Shown: positions 27,405 through 37,437 of the stretch, one piece after another
Layout: each line of letters opens with the position of its first letter
Position numbering within the stretch: the stretch's first letter is position 1
Source of the DNA: Gammaproteobacteria bacterium LSUCC0057
Lineage (GTDB): Bacteria > Pseudomonadota > Gammaproteobacteria > Pseudomonadales > Porticoccaceae
DNA length: 64,000 bases
Assembly: GCA_004535795.1 (NCBI GenBank)
Contig: SPIA01000001.1
Location: forward strand, 269,430 to 333,429
Reading direction: 5' to 3'
Notes under the pieces: model-generated
The model's input: the letters and a program-made list of their open reading frames with translations, nothing else
Told to the model about the DNA's origin: nothing
Database searches by the model: none
Program-made: the position numbers and the translations under genes

Positions 27405-27488
27405 CCTTTAAGCTAGTAACTCATTAAAAAACACTTCACTGTTAGTCAATAACTAGTGCGCTATGGTTCTATTTTTGTGCAAAAAAAT

Positions 27489-27504
27489 TAGTTAACGTTT
27501 ACTA
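27489..27504. promoter_or_regulatory. Near-palindrome upstream of the TonB receptor
   Basis: TAGTTAAC|GTTTACTA, symmetric except for one base pair, ~90 bp before the receptor ATG in a 190-bp AT-rich gap. LacI- or GntR-type repressors bind comparable sequences. No such regulator is in the window. Confidence 0.3.
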
Positions 27505-27595
27505 GCTTGCTCACACTGAGCCATTAGTCAGTCGTCAAGCTAAAGATTACTATTTTCTAAGAACAAAACTGATATAACCATGAGAGGGTAGATTA

Positions 27596-30061
27596 ATGAA
27601 TAGCAATCACAAAAAACTTTTTCAATACTCGGCCTTGGTGGTCGCCATTGCCAGCGCCAGTGCAGGTGCCTCTGCCGCCACGCTAGAAGAGGTGGTGGTT
27701 ACTGCGCAAAAACGCGAGCAGGGCGTCAATGACGTCGGTATCACTGTCAATGCTTTCAGCGGCGAGACCATTCGCGAAATGGGTGTTGCCTCGGCCGAAG
27801 ATATCGCCATGCTCACCCCTGGATTGACTGTCAATGAGACTGCGGCGACCGGTGTTCCCGCTTATACAATTCGTGGCGTAGGATTCCAAGATTACACCAC
27901 TAGCTCGTCATCTACGGTAGGTCTCTATTTTGATGAAGTGGCTATCCCCTACACGGTTATGAGTCGCGGAGCTATTTTTGATGTACAACGGGTAGAGGTC
28001 CTCAAGGGGCCGCAGGGTGATCTGTACGGGCGCAACACCACTGCTGGTCAGATTAACTTTGTCAGCAATAAGCCCACTGAAGAGTTTAGCGCAGGCGTCT
28101 CGACAACCATTGCTAATTTTGGTGTGGTTGAGGCGGAAGGTCATGTCAGCGGCTCGCTCTCTGAGGGTGTGCGGGGTCGCGTAGCGTTCAAGACTACCCA
28201 GTCCAGTGAGGGCTGGCAGAAGAGTCTTACCCGCGACGATGAACTCGGTGAGAAAGATGTCACTGCGGTGCGCGCGCTGTTAGACATCGACCTCAACGAT
28301 GCGGCCACGCTGTCGTTGAATGTTCATTACGTCGATGACCAGTCTGACAACAAGGCCAACACTGCCTATGACGGAAGAGACGCTGGTCTGGGTCAATTCA
28401 GTGCGCCTCACTTGCCATTAGATCAGTACATTATTCCTGGTGGGGATTTCTTTGAACAGACTCCACCGTTCTACTCCACGGGGGATAACCGAGCAGCCGA
28501 TTGGACTAATAGCTATACGAGTGAAGAAACCGGTAAAACGTGGAATTTGCGCCCTCGTCGCGACAACCAGCTGTTTGGCGGTAGTGCCAAGTTAGAGTGG
28601 GACTTGGGCGATATGACGCTAACCTCTCTGACCGCTTATGATAAATTTGAACGCGCCGAAGCCAACGATTGGGATGGTGGTGCTTATAACGACTCTAGCA
28701 ACATCAACACTACTGATCTAGAGGTGTTTTCGCAGGAAATTCGCCTCTCTGGTGGAGACGAGAGTTTTAACTGGATTGTCGGCGCCTACTACTCCAGTGA
28801 TGAAATGGAAGAGTACTATCATTACTTTATGTCTGACTCTGTTTACGCTAATGCAGCCGCCCCTTTTGGTGTCGGTTTGTTTGCGCCTACGCCGATCAAG
28901 GAGTTAGACACAAAATATAGCCAAGAGACCGACTCCCAGGCGATCTTTGCGCATACTGAGTGGCAGTTTGCAGAAAACTGGCGGTTGACCACTGGTGTCC
29001 GTTGGACCAATGAAGAGCGTACTTGGACAGGCTGTACCTTCGTCGCTGAAGATGACACTCTTGGTAACTTCCTTGAAGCACAATTCCCAGTGGCGTTATC
29101 ACCTGGCGACTGCGGCACCGTGCCTGATGCGAATCCAGAGTTTATTGGCTTGCTTCTTGCTGGTTTTGAGGTGGATGGGGAAATGGTCTCTCCTGAGCAG
29201 GTGGCAGCGTACTTCCAACCCTATACCGATACCATTGATGAAGATAATGTCATGTGGAAATTAGGTATCGATCACTCTCTCAGTGAGGATGTGCTGGTTT
29301 ATGGCACCTACTCAGTGGGTTACAAGTCGGGCGGTTTCAATGGCGCCAACTCGAATACCACGCTGCAGCTAATCCCTATTAAAGAAGAAAAACTGACATC
29401 GCTTGAGGTAGGCTTTAAAGCCACCCTGCTCGAGGGCAGCATGCAGTTAAATGGTGCACTGTTCCAATATGATTACGAGGATAAGCAAGAACAGGACCGT
29501 GCCGTGGCGCTGGTGGGTAACATCTCCGGCTTGACCAATGTTCCAGAGTCTGAGATTACCGGTGCAGAGCTGGATATGCAGTGGTCACCGGCAGAGGGTT
29601 GGATGATTAATGCCGGTATAGCCTGGTTGGATACTGAAATTACAGACTGGATGGCCATCGACGGTGCCGAATCATCGTGGACTCCCGATGGTTCTGGTGT
29701 GGTCCGTTTTGACGCTTCAGGACTCGAGTTGGCGCAGTCGCCAGAGTGGTCATACAATTTGTTAGCGCAATATGAGTGGAGTTTAGCTAGCGGCATGGTG
29801 ATGCGTGTAGCCGGCGACTATGTCTATCAAGACTCAACCACCGGTGGTTCACAGCCCACGGATGCCACCGATGCCTATTGGGTTGCCAATGCTCGTATAG
29901 GTTTGTCTTCAGCTGACGGCAACTGGAGTGCGCTGTTGTGGGCACGCAATATTACCGATGAGTATTACTTCCCAGCCGCCTACACAGGTGGCAACGGGCC
30001 ATACGTGCGCAGTGTTGGTATGCCGCGCACTTTCGGAGTCACCCTCAACTACAACTTCTAA
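27596..30061 (+). CDS. TonB-dependent outer-membrane receptor
   Basis: 821 residues. Signal peptide ends near GASA-AT, directly followed by a TonB-box/plug start (LEEVVVTAQKREQ). Plug domain with YTIRGVGF and VEVLKGPQGDLYGRNTTAGQINF, then a ~650-residue 22-strand barrel ending in the terminal strand PRTFGVTLNYNF. Active uptake of a large or scarce substrate across the outer membrane. Flanked by the aromatic hydroxylase and by exported hydrolases, so an organic substrate rather than iron is likely (inference). Ends in a strong terminator. Confidence 0.93.
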   Translation: MNSNHKKLFQYSALVVAIASASAGASAATLEEVVVTAQKREQGVNDVGITVNAFSGETIREMGVASAEDIAMLTPGLTVNETAATGVPAYTIRGVGFQDYTTSSSSTVGLYFDEVAIPYTVMSRGAIFDVQRVEVLKGPQGDLYGRNTTAGQINFVSNKPTEEFSAGVSTTIANFGVVEAEGHVSGSLSEGVRGRVAFKTTQSSEGWQKSLTRDDELGEKDVTAVRALLDIDLNDAATLSLNVHYVDDQSDNKANTAYDGRDAGLGQFSAPHLPLDQYIIPGGDFFEQTPPFYSTGDNRAADWTNSYTSEETGKTWNLRPRRDNQLFGGSAKLEWDLGDMTLTSLTAYDKFERAEANDWDGGAYNDSSNINTTDLEVFSQEIRLSGGDESFNWIVGAYYSSDEMEEYYHYFMSDSVYANAAAPFGVGLFAPTPIKELDTKYSQETDSQAIFAHTEWQFAENWRLTTGVRWTNEERTWTGCTFVAEDDTLGNFLEAQFPVALSPGDCGTVPDANPEFIGLLLAGFEVDGEMVSPEQVAAYFQPYTDTIDEDNVMWKLGIDHSLSEDVLVYGTYSVGYKSGGFNGANSNTTLQLIPIKEEKLTSLEVGFKATLLEGSMQLNGALFQYDYEDKQEQDRAVALVGNISGLTNVPESEITGAELDMQWSPAEGWMINAGIAWLDTEITDWMAIDGAESSWTPDGSGVVRFDASGLELAQSPEWSYNLLAQYEWSLASGMVMRVAGDYVYQDSTTGGSQPTDATDAYWVANARIGLSSADGNWSALLWARNITDEYYFPAAYTGGNGPYVRSVGMPRTFGVTLNYNF

Positions 30062-30085
30062 ACGCAGGTAACAAAGTGTTACACC

Positions 30086-30134
30086 AATGGCCACAAATGC
30101 GACAGTGTTTGTGGCCATTTGGTTTTAGTTTTAA
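30086..30134 (+). terminator. Terminator after the TonB receptor
   Basis: 12-bp perfect stem AATGGCCACAAA / TTTGTGGCCATT (30086-30119) with a 10-base loop, then T-rich TTGGTTTTAGTTTT. Confidence 0.75.
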
Positions 30135-30170
30135 AGGTCTAATAATTAAACAGACAGTATGGAGAAGTGT

Positions 30171-31895
30171 ATGAAAACCAAGAAAAGCCTACTAGTTGCC
30201 GCGCTGCTGACAGTGCTCGGCGGCTGTAGTCAACAGAGTTTAGAGCCTGCCGATTGGGTGGTGCTCAACGCACACATTCTGACCATGAACCCGCAGCAGC
30301 CAGAGGCGAGCGCCATTGCCATGAGAGATGGCAAGATTATCGCAATTGGAAACCGTGAAGAGATAAAACAGTTTATCGGCAGCGCTACCGAGCAGATTGA
30401 CGGTGCCGGCAACACCTTAATGCCAGGCATTAACGATGGCCATTCACACCCGGTATTGGGCGGCATAAAAGAGCTGTTCGAGTGTAATTTTCCCTTTGAG
30501 GCAGGCCCTGAGCAAGTCTTTGCCACCATTAAAGGCTGTGTTGAAAAGATGAGCCCTGACCAGCTGTGGCTGAGTGGCGGCCAGTGGACAAGTAACTTTT
30601 TTGTCGATTTCCCTATGCAGTCACCGCGCCGACAGCTTGACGAGGTATCGGCCGATAAAGCGGTGGTGTTGACCGATGACTCTGGCCACAACGCTTGGGT
30701 CAATTCTAGGGCGCTGTCGTTGATGGGCATCGATGAGCAGACAGTCGCACCCGAGGGTATGACCTTCTTGAAAACGGCGCAGGGCGAGCTCAACGGTGTA
30801 CTCTACGAATCGTTTCCGTTGATTCGAGAAAAGTTTCCTGCTTATACCCAAGCGCAACAATTGGCAGCTGCTCATGAAGCCGTTAAACGGGCCAATGGTT
30901 TTGGTATTACCGGGATCAAAGACGCCAGCGCTGAATCTGCTGAATCCGAGGCGTTTTTTACATTAGATCAGCAGGGCAAGCTGACTGCTCACATCGGTCT
31001 ATCGCTATTGGTGCCCAGACCGTCAAAGAGCGACCCATTGCCAGAGGTCTCGCAATATATTGCCATGCGTGACCGCTACCGCTCAGCCAACGTTCACTCC
31101 TCGGGCATCAAAATCTTTCTGGATGGCGTGCCTACGGCGTCAAGAACAGCCGCCATGCTCGACCCCTATGTCCCCGAGCACGGCGAGCATGAGCCCAATT
31201 ATGGGCAGCTACATGTCGAGCCGCAGCACTTAGCCGACACCGTTACGGCCTATGACAAAGCGGGCTTCACGGTAAAAATTCATGCGGCTGGCGACCGTTC
31301 TATCCGAGTGGCGTTAGATGCCATTGAACAAGCGCGCAAACAGAATGGCTTTTCAGGTTTGCGCCACGAGTTAGCGCACGCCGAGTTTATTCACCCCGAT
31401 GATATTGCGCGCTTTGCAGAGCTCGATGTCGTGGCCGGCTTTAACCCCTATATCTGGTTTCCGTCACCCATTATGGATTCTATCCTCGGGGCTGTCCCTG
31501 CGCCGCGCAACGAGAAAATTTGGCCGGCAAGACTGCTCTTGGATGCCGGCGCACCTATGTTGGCGGGTTCTGATTGGCCTTCGGCCGTACCCGATATGAA
31601 CCCGTGGCCGAGTATTGAAGCGTTGATTACTCGTCGCGATCCTTTTGGTCACTACCCCGGTGCGCTCTGGGAGGAGCAGGCGCTGCGTTTAGATGAGGCG
31701 TTGAAAATCTACACCATCGATGGTGCAAGGGCGCTGGGCATAGCGGACCGCTCTGGATCTCTTGAGGTCGGTAAAAATGCCGATCTTATCCTCTTGCAAG
31801 AGAATATTACTGAGCTACCTGTAGAGCGTATCGGGGATATCCAGATAGCCAAGACATTCTTCAACGGACAGTTGGTCTATCAAGCACAGCAGTGA
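30171..31895 (+). CDS. Exported lipoprotein amidohydrolase (YtcJ-like)
   Basis: 574 residues from ATG 30171; an ATG at 30159 overlaps what looks like the GGAGAAG ribosome-binding site, so I take the second. Lipoprotein signal with lipobox LGGC. Metal-dependent hydrolase of the amidohydrolase superfamily (type 3): metal-binding DGHSHP, catalytic-domain HAAGDRS, HELAHAEF, and SDWPSAVP near the end. Members cleave amide, carbamate or ring C-N bonds. Membrane-anchored in the envelope, so it probably processes substrate before or after receptor-mediated uptake. HDAC-like gene follows 13 bp later. Confidence 0.85.
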   Translation: MKTKKSLLVAALLTVLGGCSQQSLEPADWVVLNAHILTMNPQQPEASAIAMRDGKIIAIGNREEIKQFIGSATEQIDGAGNTLMPGINDGHSHPVLGGIKELFECNFPFEAGPEQVFATIKGCVEKMSPDQLWLSGGQWTSNFFVDFPMQSPRRQLDEVSADKAVVLTDDSGHNAWVNSRALSLMGIDEQTVAPEGMTFLKTAQGELNGVLYESFPLIREKFPAYTQAQQLAAAHEAVKRANGFGITGIKDASAESAESEAFFTLDQQGKLTAHIGLSLLVPRPSKSDPLPEVSQYIAMRDRYRSANVHSSGIKIFLDGVPTASRTAAMLDPYVPEHGEHEPNYGQLHVEPQHLADTVTAYDKAGFTVKIHAAGDRSIRVALDAIEQARKQNGFSGLRHELAHAEFIHPDDIARFAELDVVAGFNPYIWFPSPIMDSILGAVPAPRNEKIWPARLLLDAGAPMLAGSDWPSAVPDMNPWPSIEALITRRDPFGHYPGALWEEQALRLDEALKIYTIDGARALGIADRSGSLEVGKNADLILLQENITELPVERIGDIQIAKTFFNGQLVYQAQQ

Positions 31896-31908
31896 TGGGA
31901 GATTTAAA

Positions 31909-33006
31909 ATGACCACTTATTTATATACCGATGAGAAGACCTTTTGGCACAGCACGGGTGTGCAGGCACTGTTTATGCCTATCGGCGGTTGGGTTGAGCC
32001 GCCCTCGGGGAGTTATGGCGCAGATACGCCAGCTTCCAAGCGGCGGTTGGTGAATTTGGTTAATGCCTCCGGGCTCAACCAAACGTTGAAGGTGAGCTCG
32101 GCAGCAGCAGCCAGTCGTGAGCAGCTGTTGGCAGTCCACCCAGCAAAATATATTGACGAGTTCAAAGCGCTCAGTGATGCCGGCGGTGGCGAGCTTGGTC
32201 TATTTGCGCCGTTTTCTGCTGGTGGCTTTGAAATCGCCGCACTCTCGGCCGGGTTGGCGATAGCGGCTGTCGATACTGTGATGGCGGCAAAAGCAAAGAA
32301 TAGCTATGCGCTGTGCCGGCCAGCTGGTCATCACTGCTTAGCTGAGAGCGCTATGGGCTTCTGTTTGTTGGCCAACATTCCCATTGCCATTGAAGCGGCC
32401 AAGCAGCGCTATGGTCTGAAAAGAGTGGCGGTTTTGGATTGGGATGTCCACCATGGCAACGGAACGCAGGCAATTTTTTATGATCGCAGCGATGTATTGA
32501 CAGTCTCGCTGCACCAAGATCGCTGCTTCCCTCCTGGGTACAGCGGTGCTGAGGATCGCGGCGAGGGCGAGGGACTAGGTTATAACCTCAATATTCCGCT
32601 GCCGGCCGGCTGTGGTCATGAGGCTTATCTCTACGCCATGGATAAAGTAGTGTTGCCGGCACTGCACGACTACGACCCTGAGTTGATCATTGTGGCCAGT
32701 GGTTTGGATGCCAATGCGGTCGACCCCCTGGCGCGCCAGTTGCTGCACAGTGACAGTTATCGAGCGATGACTGCAAAGGTAATGGCCGCTGCCGAACAGC
32801 TTTGCGATGGCCGCCTTGCAGTGATTCACGAGGGGGGCTATGCCGAGGCTTATGTGCCGTTTTGCGGTCAGGCAATTTTGGAGACTCTCAGCGGCGAGCG
32901 GCTTGTCGAAGACCCGGAGTTGGAATTTTTTACTTTGCAACAGCCGTGCCAGAAACAAGTCGACTTCCAGAAGCGCTGGATTGACGAACTGTCGCTACAG
33001 TTATGA
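31909..33006 (+). CDS. Histone-deacetylase-family zinc amidohydrolase
   Basis: 365 residues, class II HDAC / acetylpolyamine amidohydrolase type, no signal peptide, so cytoplasmic. Catalytic histidines in RPAGHHC, zinc ligands in DWDVHHGNG and SGLDANAVDP, and catalytic tyrosine in HEGGYAEAY are all present. Bacterial relatives remove acetyl or other acyl groups from amines. Co-directional and 13 bp from the lipoprotein amidohydrolase, implying one operon. The actual acyl-amide substrate is unknown. Confidence 0.88.
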   Translation: MTTYLYTDEKTFWHSTGVQALFMPIGGWVEPPSGSYGADTPASKRRLVNLVNASGLNQTLKVSSAAAASREQLLAVHPAKYIDEFKALSDAGGGELGLFAPFSAGGFEIAALSAGLAIAAVDTVMAAKAKNSYALCRPAGHHCLAESAMGFCLLANIPIAIEAAKQRYGLKRVAVLDWDVHHGNGTQAIFYDRSDVLTVSLHQDRCFPPGYSGAEDRGEGEGLGYNLNIPLPAGCGHEAYLYAMDKVVLPALHDYDPELIIVASGLDANAVDPLARQLLHSDSYRAMTAKVMAAAEQLCDGRLAVIHEGGYAEAYVPFCGQAILETLSGERLVEDPELEFFTLQQPCQKQVDFQKRWIDELSLQL

Positions 33007-33298
33007 CCCAAAAGAGATTTTTTTATCGCACTGTCGCGGATCCTAGTGCGTTAGGCTCGTTTCTACTTTAAAACAGCCCTTGGTGAATAGGTATGGCGAC
33101 GGTAAATCTCGGGTGTTGTGCCAGCTCACCGCTTAAAAGCGCGACCAAAAGTGGTTGAGTCTGAATAAACGAGCTCGAAGAAAATCTCTGTTAGCGGCAG
33201 CTTGCTGCTATTGAGCAGCGGCTGCGTCTTAATGGAGGGTACTTCTTTGCGCTGTTCTGCAAACTAATAGACACACTTGAAGTTGTTAGGAGAATGGT

Positions 33299-34876
33299 GT
33301 GGAACCAATCGATTTAGACAACCACCGGCAGCACATCAGTCAGCTGAGTCGTCGCCGTTTTTTACAGGGTAGCTTGGCGCTGCCGGCCCTGGCCAGTGCC
33401 ACCGGCCTGGCGGTCACAGCCTGCTCAGCACCGCCGCCACGCTCTGGCGATGAGATTGTCGCACTGAGCGCGCAGCAGCTCTCTGCGGCGATTAAGTCGA
33501 AACAGCTGTCGTGCGTCGAGGTGATGAGCAGTTATCTCGCTCAGATCGACCGTCTCAATGGCACTTTTAACGCCATTGTGGCGCGGGCCGACTCTGAGCA
33601 GTTGCTGGCGCAGGCAGTGCAGGCCGATCAAGAGTTGGCGACCGGGCGCTACCGCGGCTGGATGCACGGCTTCCCCCATGCAGTGAAAGATCTCGCCGAT
33701 GCCCGCGGTTTTGTCACCAGCAAAGGCTCACCGCTCTACCGCGACAATCTGGCCTCGGCCGACGCCCTGCACATTGCCCGTATTCGCGCCGCTGGGGCGA
33801 TATTTATCGGCAAGACCAACACCCCAGAATTTGGTTTGGGCTCGCAGAGCTATAACTCGGTATTTGGCGCCACACTCAACGCCTGGGACGCCTTCAGCAC
33901 CGCTGGTGGCAGCAGTGGCGGCGCGGCGGCGGCACTGGCGCTGCGCATGGTGCCGGTCGCCGATGGCAGTGACATGATGGGCTCACTGCGCAATCCGGCC
34001 GGCTTTAACAATGTGATTGGCTTCCGGCCCTCGCCGGGCCGGGTGCCGTTTGCGCCGATGTTTCTCGAGCAGCTGCCAACCAACGGGCCGATGGCTCGCA
34101 ATGTCAGTGACACCGCGCAGTTGATGGCCACCATGGCGGGGCCGGCAGCGCAATTTCCCAATACCGTGCCCGGCGACAGTGCCGAGTTCAGCGCCCCGCT
34201 GGCGCGTGATTGGCAGGGAACACGGCTCGGTTGGCTGGGAGATTTTGACGGCTATCTGCCGATGGAAGAGGGGGTGTTGTCGCTCTGTGAGCGGGCGCTC
34301 GGCCATTTTCAGACGCTTGGTGCAGAGGTTGAGCCGGCCACGCTGAACTACTCGATGGCCGAGCTATGGCAGACCTGGCTGACCTTCCGCCACTGGATAG
34401 TGCGCTCAACCCAGGCGGCCAACTATGCCGACCCAGCGCGGCGCGCACTGATGAAGCCCGAGGCGATCTGGGAGGTAGAAGGGGGGCTGGCGCTGACAGC
34501 GCAGGATGTATTTAACGCCTCGCTGGCGCGGGCGAAATTTTACGCCGCGGTGGTTAAAGCGTTTGAGCGCTACGACTTTTTACTGCTGCCAACCGCGCAA
34601 GTGTTTCCGTTTGATGCCGCTGTGCACTGGCCCAAAGAGATCGCCGGGCGCAGCATGGACAGCTATCATCGCTGGATGGAAGTGGTTGTCCCGGGTACCT
34701 TGAGTGGCTGTCCGGTACTCAATGTGCCGGCGGGTTTTGGCCGCGACGGTTTGCCGATGGGGCTGCAAATTATTGGGCCGCGGTTTGCCGATTTTGCCAC
34801 ACTGCAGCTCGGCTATGCCTACGAACAGGTCGCCCGCTACACCATTGACCGCCACTCGCCGGCGCTGGGTCTATAA
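33299..34876 (+). CDS. Tat-exported lipoprotein amidase (amidase signature family)
   Basis: 525 residues. Twin-arginine signal SRRRFLQ (17-23) followed by a hydrophobic stretch and a possible lipobox VTAC (Cys-42). Ser-cisSer-Lys triad: Lys-130 (HAVKDLAD), cis-Ser in GGSSGG (203-208), nucleophile Ser-229 (DMMGSLR; the usual DTGGS has changed to DMMGS). GTG start with TTAGGAG 5 nt before it; preceded by a 292-bp gap in which I see no gene. The malonyl-CoA decarboxylase starts 1 nt after its stop, linking it to malonate metabolism and suggesting malonamate-like substrates (inference). Confidence 0.88.
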   Translation: MEPIDLDNHRQHISQLSRRRFLQGSLALPALASATGLAVTACSAPPPRSGDEIVALSAQQLSAAIKSKQLSCVEVMSSYLAQIDRLNGTFNAIVARADSEQLLAQAVQADQELATGRYRGWMHGFPHAVKDLADARGFVTSKGSPLYRDNLASADALHIARIRAAGAIFIGKTNTPEFGLGSQSYNSVFGATLNAWDAFSTAGGSSGGAAAALALRMVPVADGSDMMGSLRNPAGFNNVIGFRPSPGRVPFAPMFLEQLPTNGPMARNVSDTAQLMATMAGPAAQFPNTVPGDSAEFSAPLARDWQGTRLGWLGDFDGYLPMEEGVLSLCERALGHFQTLGAEVEPATLNYSMAELWQTWLTFRHWIVRSTQAANYADPARRALMKPEAIWEVEGGLALTAQDVFNASLARAKFYAAVVKAFERYDFLLLPTAQVFPFDAAVHWPKEIAGRSMDSYHRWMEVVVPGTLSGCPVLNVPAGFGRDGLPMGLQIIGPRFADFATLQLGYAYEQVARYTIDRHSPALGL

Positions 34877-34877
34877 G

Positions 34878-36221
34878 ATGTTAGACCGTTGGTTGAGCTC
34901 GGTGACAGCGGCGGGGCGCGATCTGCTTCGCAGTCGCGGCTGGATTAGCAGCGACGGCAAAACTGCGCTGACGCTCGAGCAGCTCTGCGACCGGCTATTG
35001 TCGAGTCGCGGCGAGGCGCTCGGTACCGCCATTGCCAGCACTGTGGTAGAGCGCTGCAAAGAATTTGACAGCAACCAGTGCGACGCCTTTTTTGAGCTGC
35101 TGGTGGCGCGTTATGGCGTTGATCAGCAGGCGCTAGCCGAGGCGATCGATACCTATCAAAGCCGCCCTACAGCGGCTGCGCGGGCAGCGCTCAACCGCGC
35201 TACTGAAGCGCCGCGCCAAGAGCTATTTCGGCGCATTAATATGGCCCCCGACGGCACTCAGACGCTGGTCAACCTGCGCGCCCAGCTACTGCAATCTCTG
35301 GCAGCAAAACCCCACCTCGGTGAGGTCGACAGTGACCTACGCCATCTGCTCGGCTCGTGGTTTAACCGCGGGTTTTTGCAGTTGACCGCCATCGACTGGC
35401 GGACACCGGCGCATATTTTAGAAAAATTAATGGCCTATGAAGCCGTGCACGCCATGCACGGCTGGGCTGATTTGCGCCGTCGGCTGGCTGGCGACCGCCG
35501 CTGCTTTGCGTTTTTTCACCCTGCGATGCCCGACGAGCCACTGATTTTTGTCCAGGTAGCGCTCTGCCGCGGTATGGCCACTTCGGTGCAAAAACTGCTT
35601 GAAGAGGCGGTCGATGAGAGTGCTCAGAGCAGTGCCGACACGGCCATTTTCTACTCCATCAGCGACTGTCAGCGCGGCCTCAAAGGGGTGTCGCTGGGCA
35701 ATTTTCTGATTAAACAGGTGGTCTTGGAGCTGCAGCGCGACCTACCCAATTTGAGCCAATTTGCCACGCTATCGCCCATACCTGGGCTGGTCAACTGGCT
35801 GCAAAAGAACCGTGAGGTAATCGAACCCAGTGGCGAGCACAGCGAAGCGCTAGTGGCACTGCTTGACGCGCTAGCCGATGGCGGCGACCCGGGCGCGGCC
35901 TGGCAGCGGCTTGAGCAGAGCAATGGGCAGCAGTTGGTTGAGCGGCTCGCCGCTCACTATCTCTACCGCGCCAAGCGCGGCCAGCAACCGCTCGATGCGG
36001 TGGCGCGCTTCCATCTCCGTAATGGCGCTGCGCTTGAGCAGGTCAACGTATCCGGCGACACCTCGGTTAAGGGGCGCGCGCAGTCACTCGGAGTGATGGT
36101 TAACTACCGCTATCGGTTGGATGCCGTTGAGAGCAATCACGAGGCTTTTGTCAGCGACCACCACATTGCTACCGAGAAGAGTTTTATCAAGCAACTTGAA
36201 GGGAACAAACGGCGCCAGTAG
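34878..36221 (+). CDS. Malonyl-CoA decarboxylase
   Basis: 447 residues from ATG 34878, one base after the amidase stop. Converts malonyl-CoA to acetyl-CoA and CO2. N-terminal helical domain (to about 150), then the GNAT-like catalytic domain with FFHPAMPDEPLIFVQVAL, SISDCQRGLKGVSLG, FATLSPIPGLVNWL and RFHLRNGA (catalytic His). Same role as MatA in the rhizobial matABC operon. Followed 52 bp later by the malonate transporter genes. Confidence 0.93.
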   Translation: MLDRWLSSVTAAGRDLLRSRGWISSDGKTALTLEQLCDRLLSSRGEALGTAIASTVVERCKEFDSNQCDAFFELLVARYGVDQQALAEAIDTYQSRPTAAARAALNRATEAPRQELFRRINMAPDGTQTLVNLRAQLLQSLAAKPHLGEVDSDLRHLLGSWFNRGFLQLTAIDWRTPAHILEKLMAYEAVHAMHGWADLRRRLAGDRRCFAFFHPAMPDEPLIFVQVALCRGMATSVQKLLEEAVDESAQSSADTAIFYSISDCQRGLKGVSLGNFLIKQVVLELQRDLPNLSQFATLSPIPGLVNWLQKNREVIEPSGEHSEALVALLDALADGGDPGAAWQRLEQSNGQQLVERLAAHYLYRAKRGQQPLDAVARFHLRNGAALEQVNVSGDTSVKGRAQSLGVMVNYRYRLDAVESNHEAFVSDHHIATEKSFIKQLEGNKRRQ

Positions 36222-36273
36222 CCGCGTGGCAGCCACAGCTAGGGCACTGCAGTAACAACAAGAGAGGTAAGTT

Positions 36274-36654
36274 ATGGTTATCTACGGCGTAGCACTACTG
36301 GCGTTCTGTCTGTTGGCGGGCAGTTTGGCGGGCGATTTAATCGGCCAGCTTTTAGGTATTCAGGCCAATGTTGGCGGAGTCGGCATTGCCATGTTGCTGC
36401 TGCTCTTTGTCACTAGCCTGCGCGCTGAGCGCTGGCAGCTGAGTGCGGCCAGCCAATCGGGCATTCTGTTTTGGAGCGCGATGTATATCCCTATTGTGGT
36501 CGCGATGGCGGCTAAACAGAATGTCGTCGGTGCCATTGAGAGCGGCTGGTTGGCGCTGGTCGCCGGTGTCTTGGCAGTGGTGGTGAGCTTTGCACTGATC
36601 CCGCTGTTTACACACTTGGCGCGCCGCGCTGGGCAGTTAGAGGGAGAACAGTAA
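36274..36654 (+). CDS. madL: Malonate transporter, MadL subunit
   Basis: 126 residues, four membrane helices. With MadM it forms a two-subunit malonate:Na+/H+ carrier of the inner membrane. Gly-rich first helix (GVALLAFCLLAGSLAGDLIG) as in the family. ATG with AGAGAGGTAA upstream. Stop overlaps the madM ATG by one base. Confidence 0.9.
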   Translation: MVIYGVALLAFCLLAGSLAGDLIGQLLGIQANVGGVGIAMLLLLFVTSLRAERWQLSAASQSGILFWSAMYIPIVVAMAAKQNVVGAIESGWLALVAGVLAVVVSFALIPLFTHLARRAGQLEGEQ

Positions 36655-37412
36655 TGGAGACTCTGGCGTTAACGGTAACTAAAAATGGCTTGATCAGCGC
36701 CTTCTTGCTGGTCGGGGTGGTGACGGCGTTCTCCTACTGGGTGTCGGATAAGTTAAGCCGTGGGGTGATCCACGGTTCGGCAGTGGCGATCGCGCTGGGG
36801 CTGCTGTTGGCCTACTTTGGCGGCCTTTACAGTGGCGGTAACCGTGGTCTTGCCGATATCTCACTGTTCAGTGGCGTGGCGCTGATGGGCGGCGCGATGC
36901 TGCGTGACTTTGCCATAGTCGCCACCGCCTTTGGTGCCGACACGCGCGCCTTGAGAGAGGCGGGTTGGGCCGGTGCGGCATCGGTGGTGATCGGTGTGGT
37001 GCTCTCTTTCCTGGTTGGTGCAGCGGTAGCTTTGGCATTTGGTTACCGTGATGCGGTGTCAATTTCCACCATCGGTGCCGGAGCAGCCACCTACATTGTT
37101 GGCCCAGTAACCGGTACAGCGCTGGGGGCGAGCTCTGAAGTGATTGCGTTGAGTGTCGGCGCCGGACTGGTCAAATCGGTACTGGTGATGATTGGCACAC
37201 CGTTGGTGGCCAAACTGATTGGTCTCAACAACCCCTACGCGGCAATGGTCTACGGTGGTCTGATGGGTACCACCAGCGGTGTTGCCGGCGGCTTGGCCGC
37301 CACCGACCCGAAACTGGTCCCCTATGGGGCGATGACCGCCACCTTCTACACCGGGGTCGGCTGCCTACTGGCGCCCTCGCTGCTCTTTTACCTGGTCCGC
37401 GCAGTTCTATAA
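36654..37412 (+). CDS. madM: Malonate transporter, MadM subunit
   Basis: 252 residues, about seven membrane helices with conserved Gly-rich loops (GAGAATYIVGPVTGTALGAS; MVYGGLMGTTSGVAGGLAATDP). Large subunit of the MadLM malonate carrier. Start overlaps madL (TAATG), so the two are translationally coupled. matB follows after 25 bp. Confidence 0.92.
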   Translation: METLALTVTKNGLISAFLLVGVVTAFSYWVSDKLSRGVIHGSAVAIALGLLLAYFGGLYSGGNRGLADISLFSGVALMGGAMLRDFAIVATAFGADTRALREAGWAGAASVVIGVVLSFLVGAAVALAFGYRDAVSISTIGAGAATYIVGPVTGTALGASSEVIALSVGAGLVKSVLVMIGTPLVAKLIGLNNPYAAMVYGGLMGTTSGVAGGLAATDPKLVPYGAMTATFYTGVGCLLAPSLLFYLVRAVL

Positions 37413-37437
37413 ACGTAAACAATTTTCGGAGCCCGCT

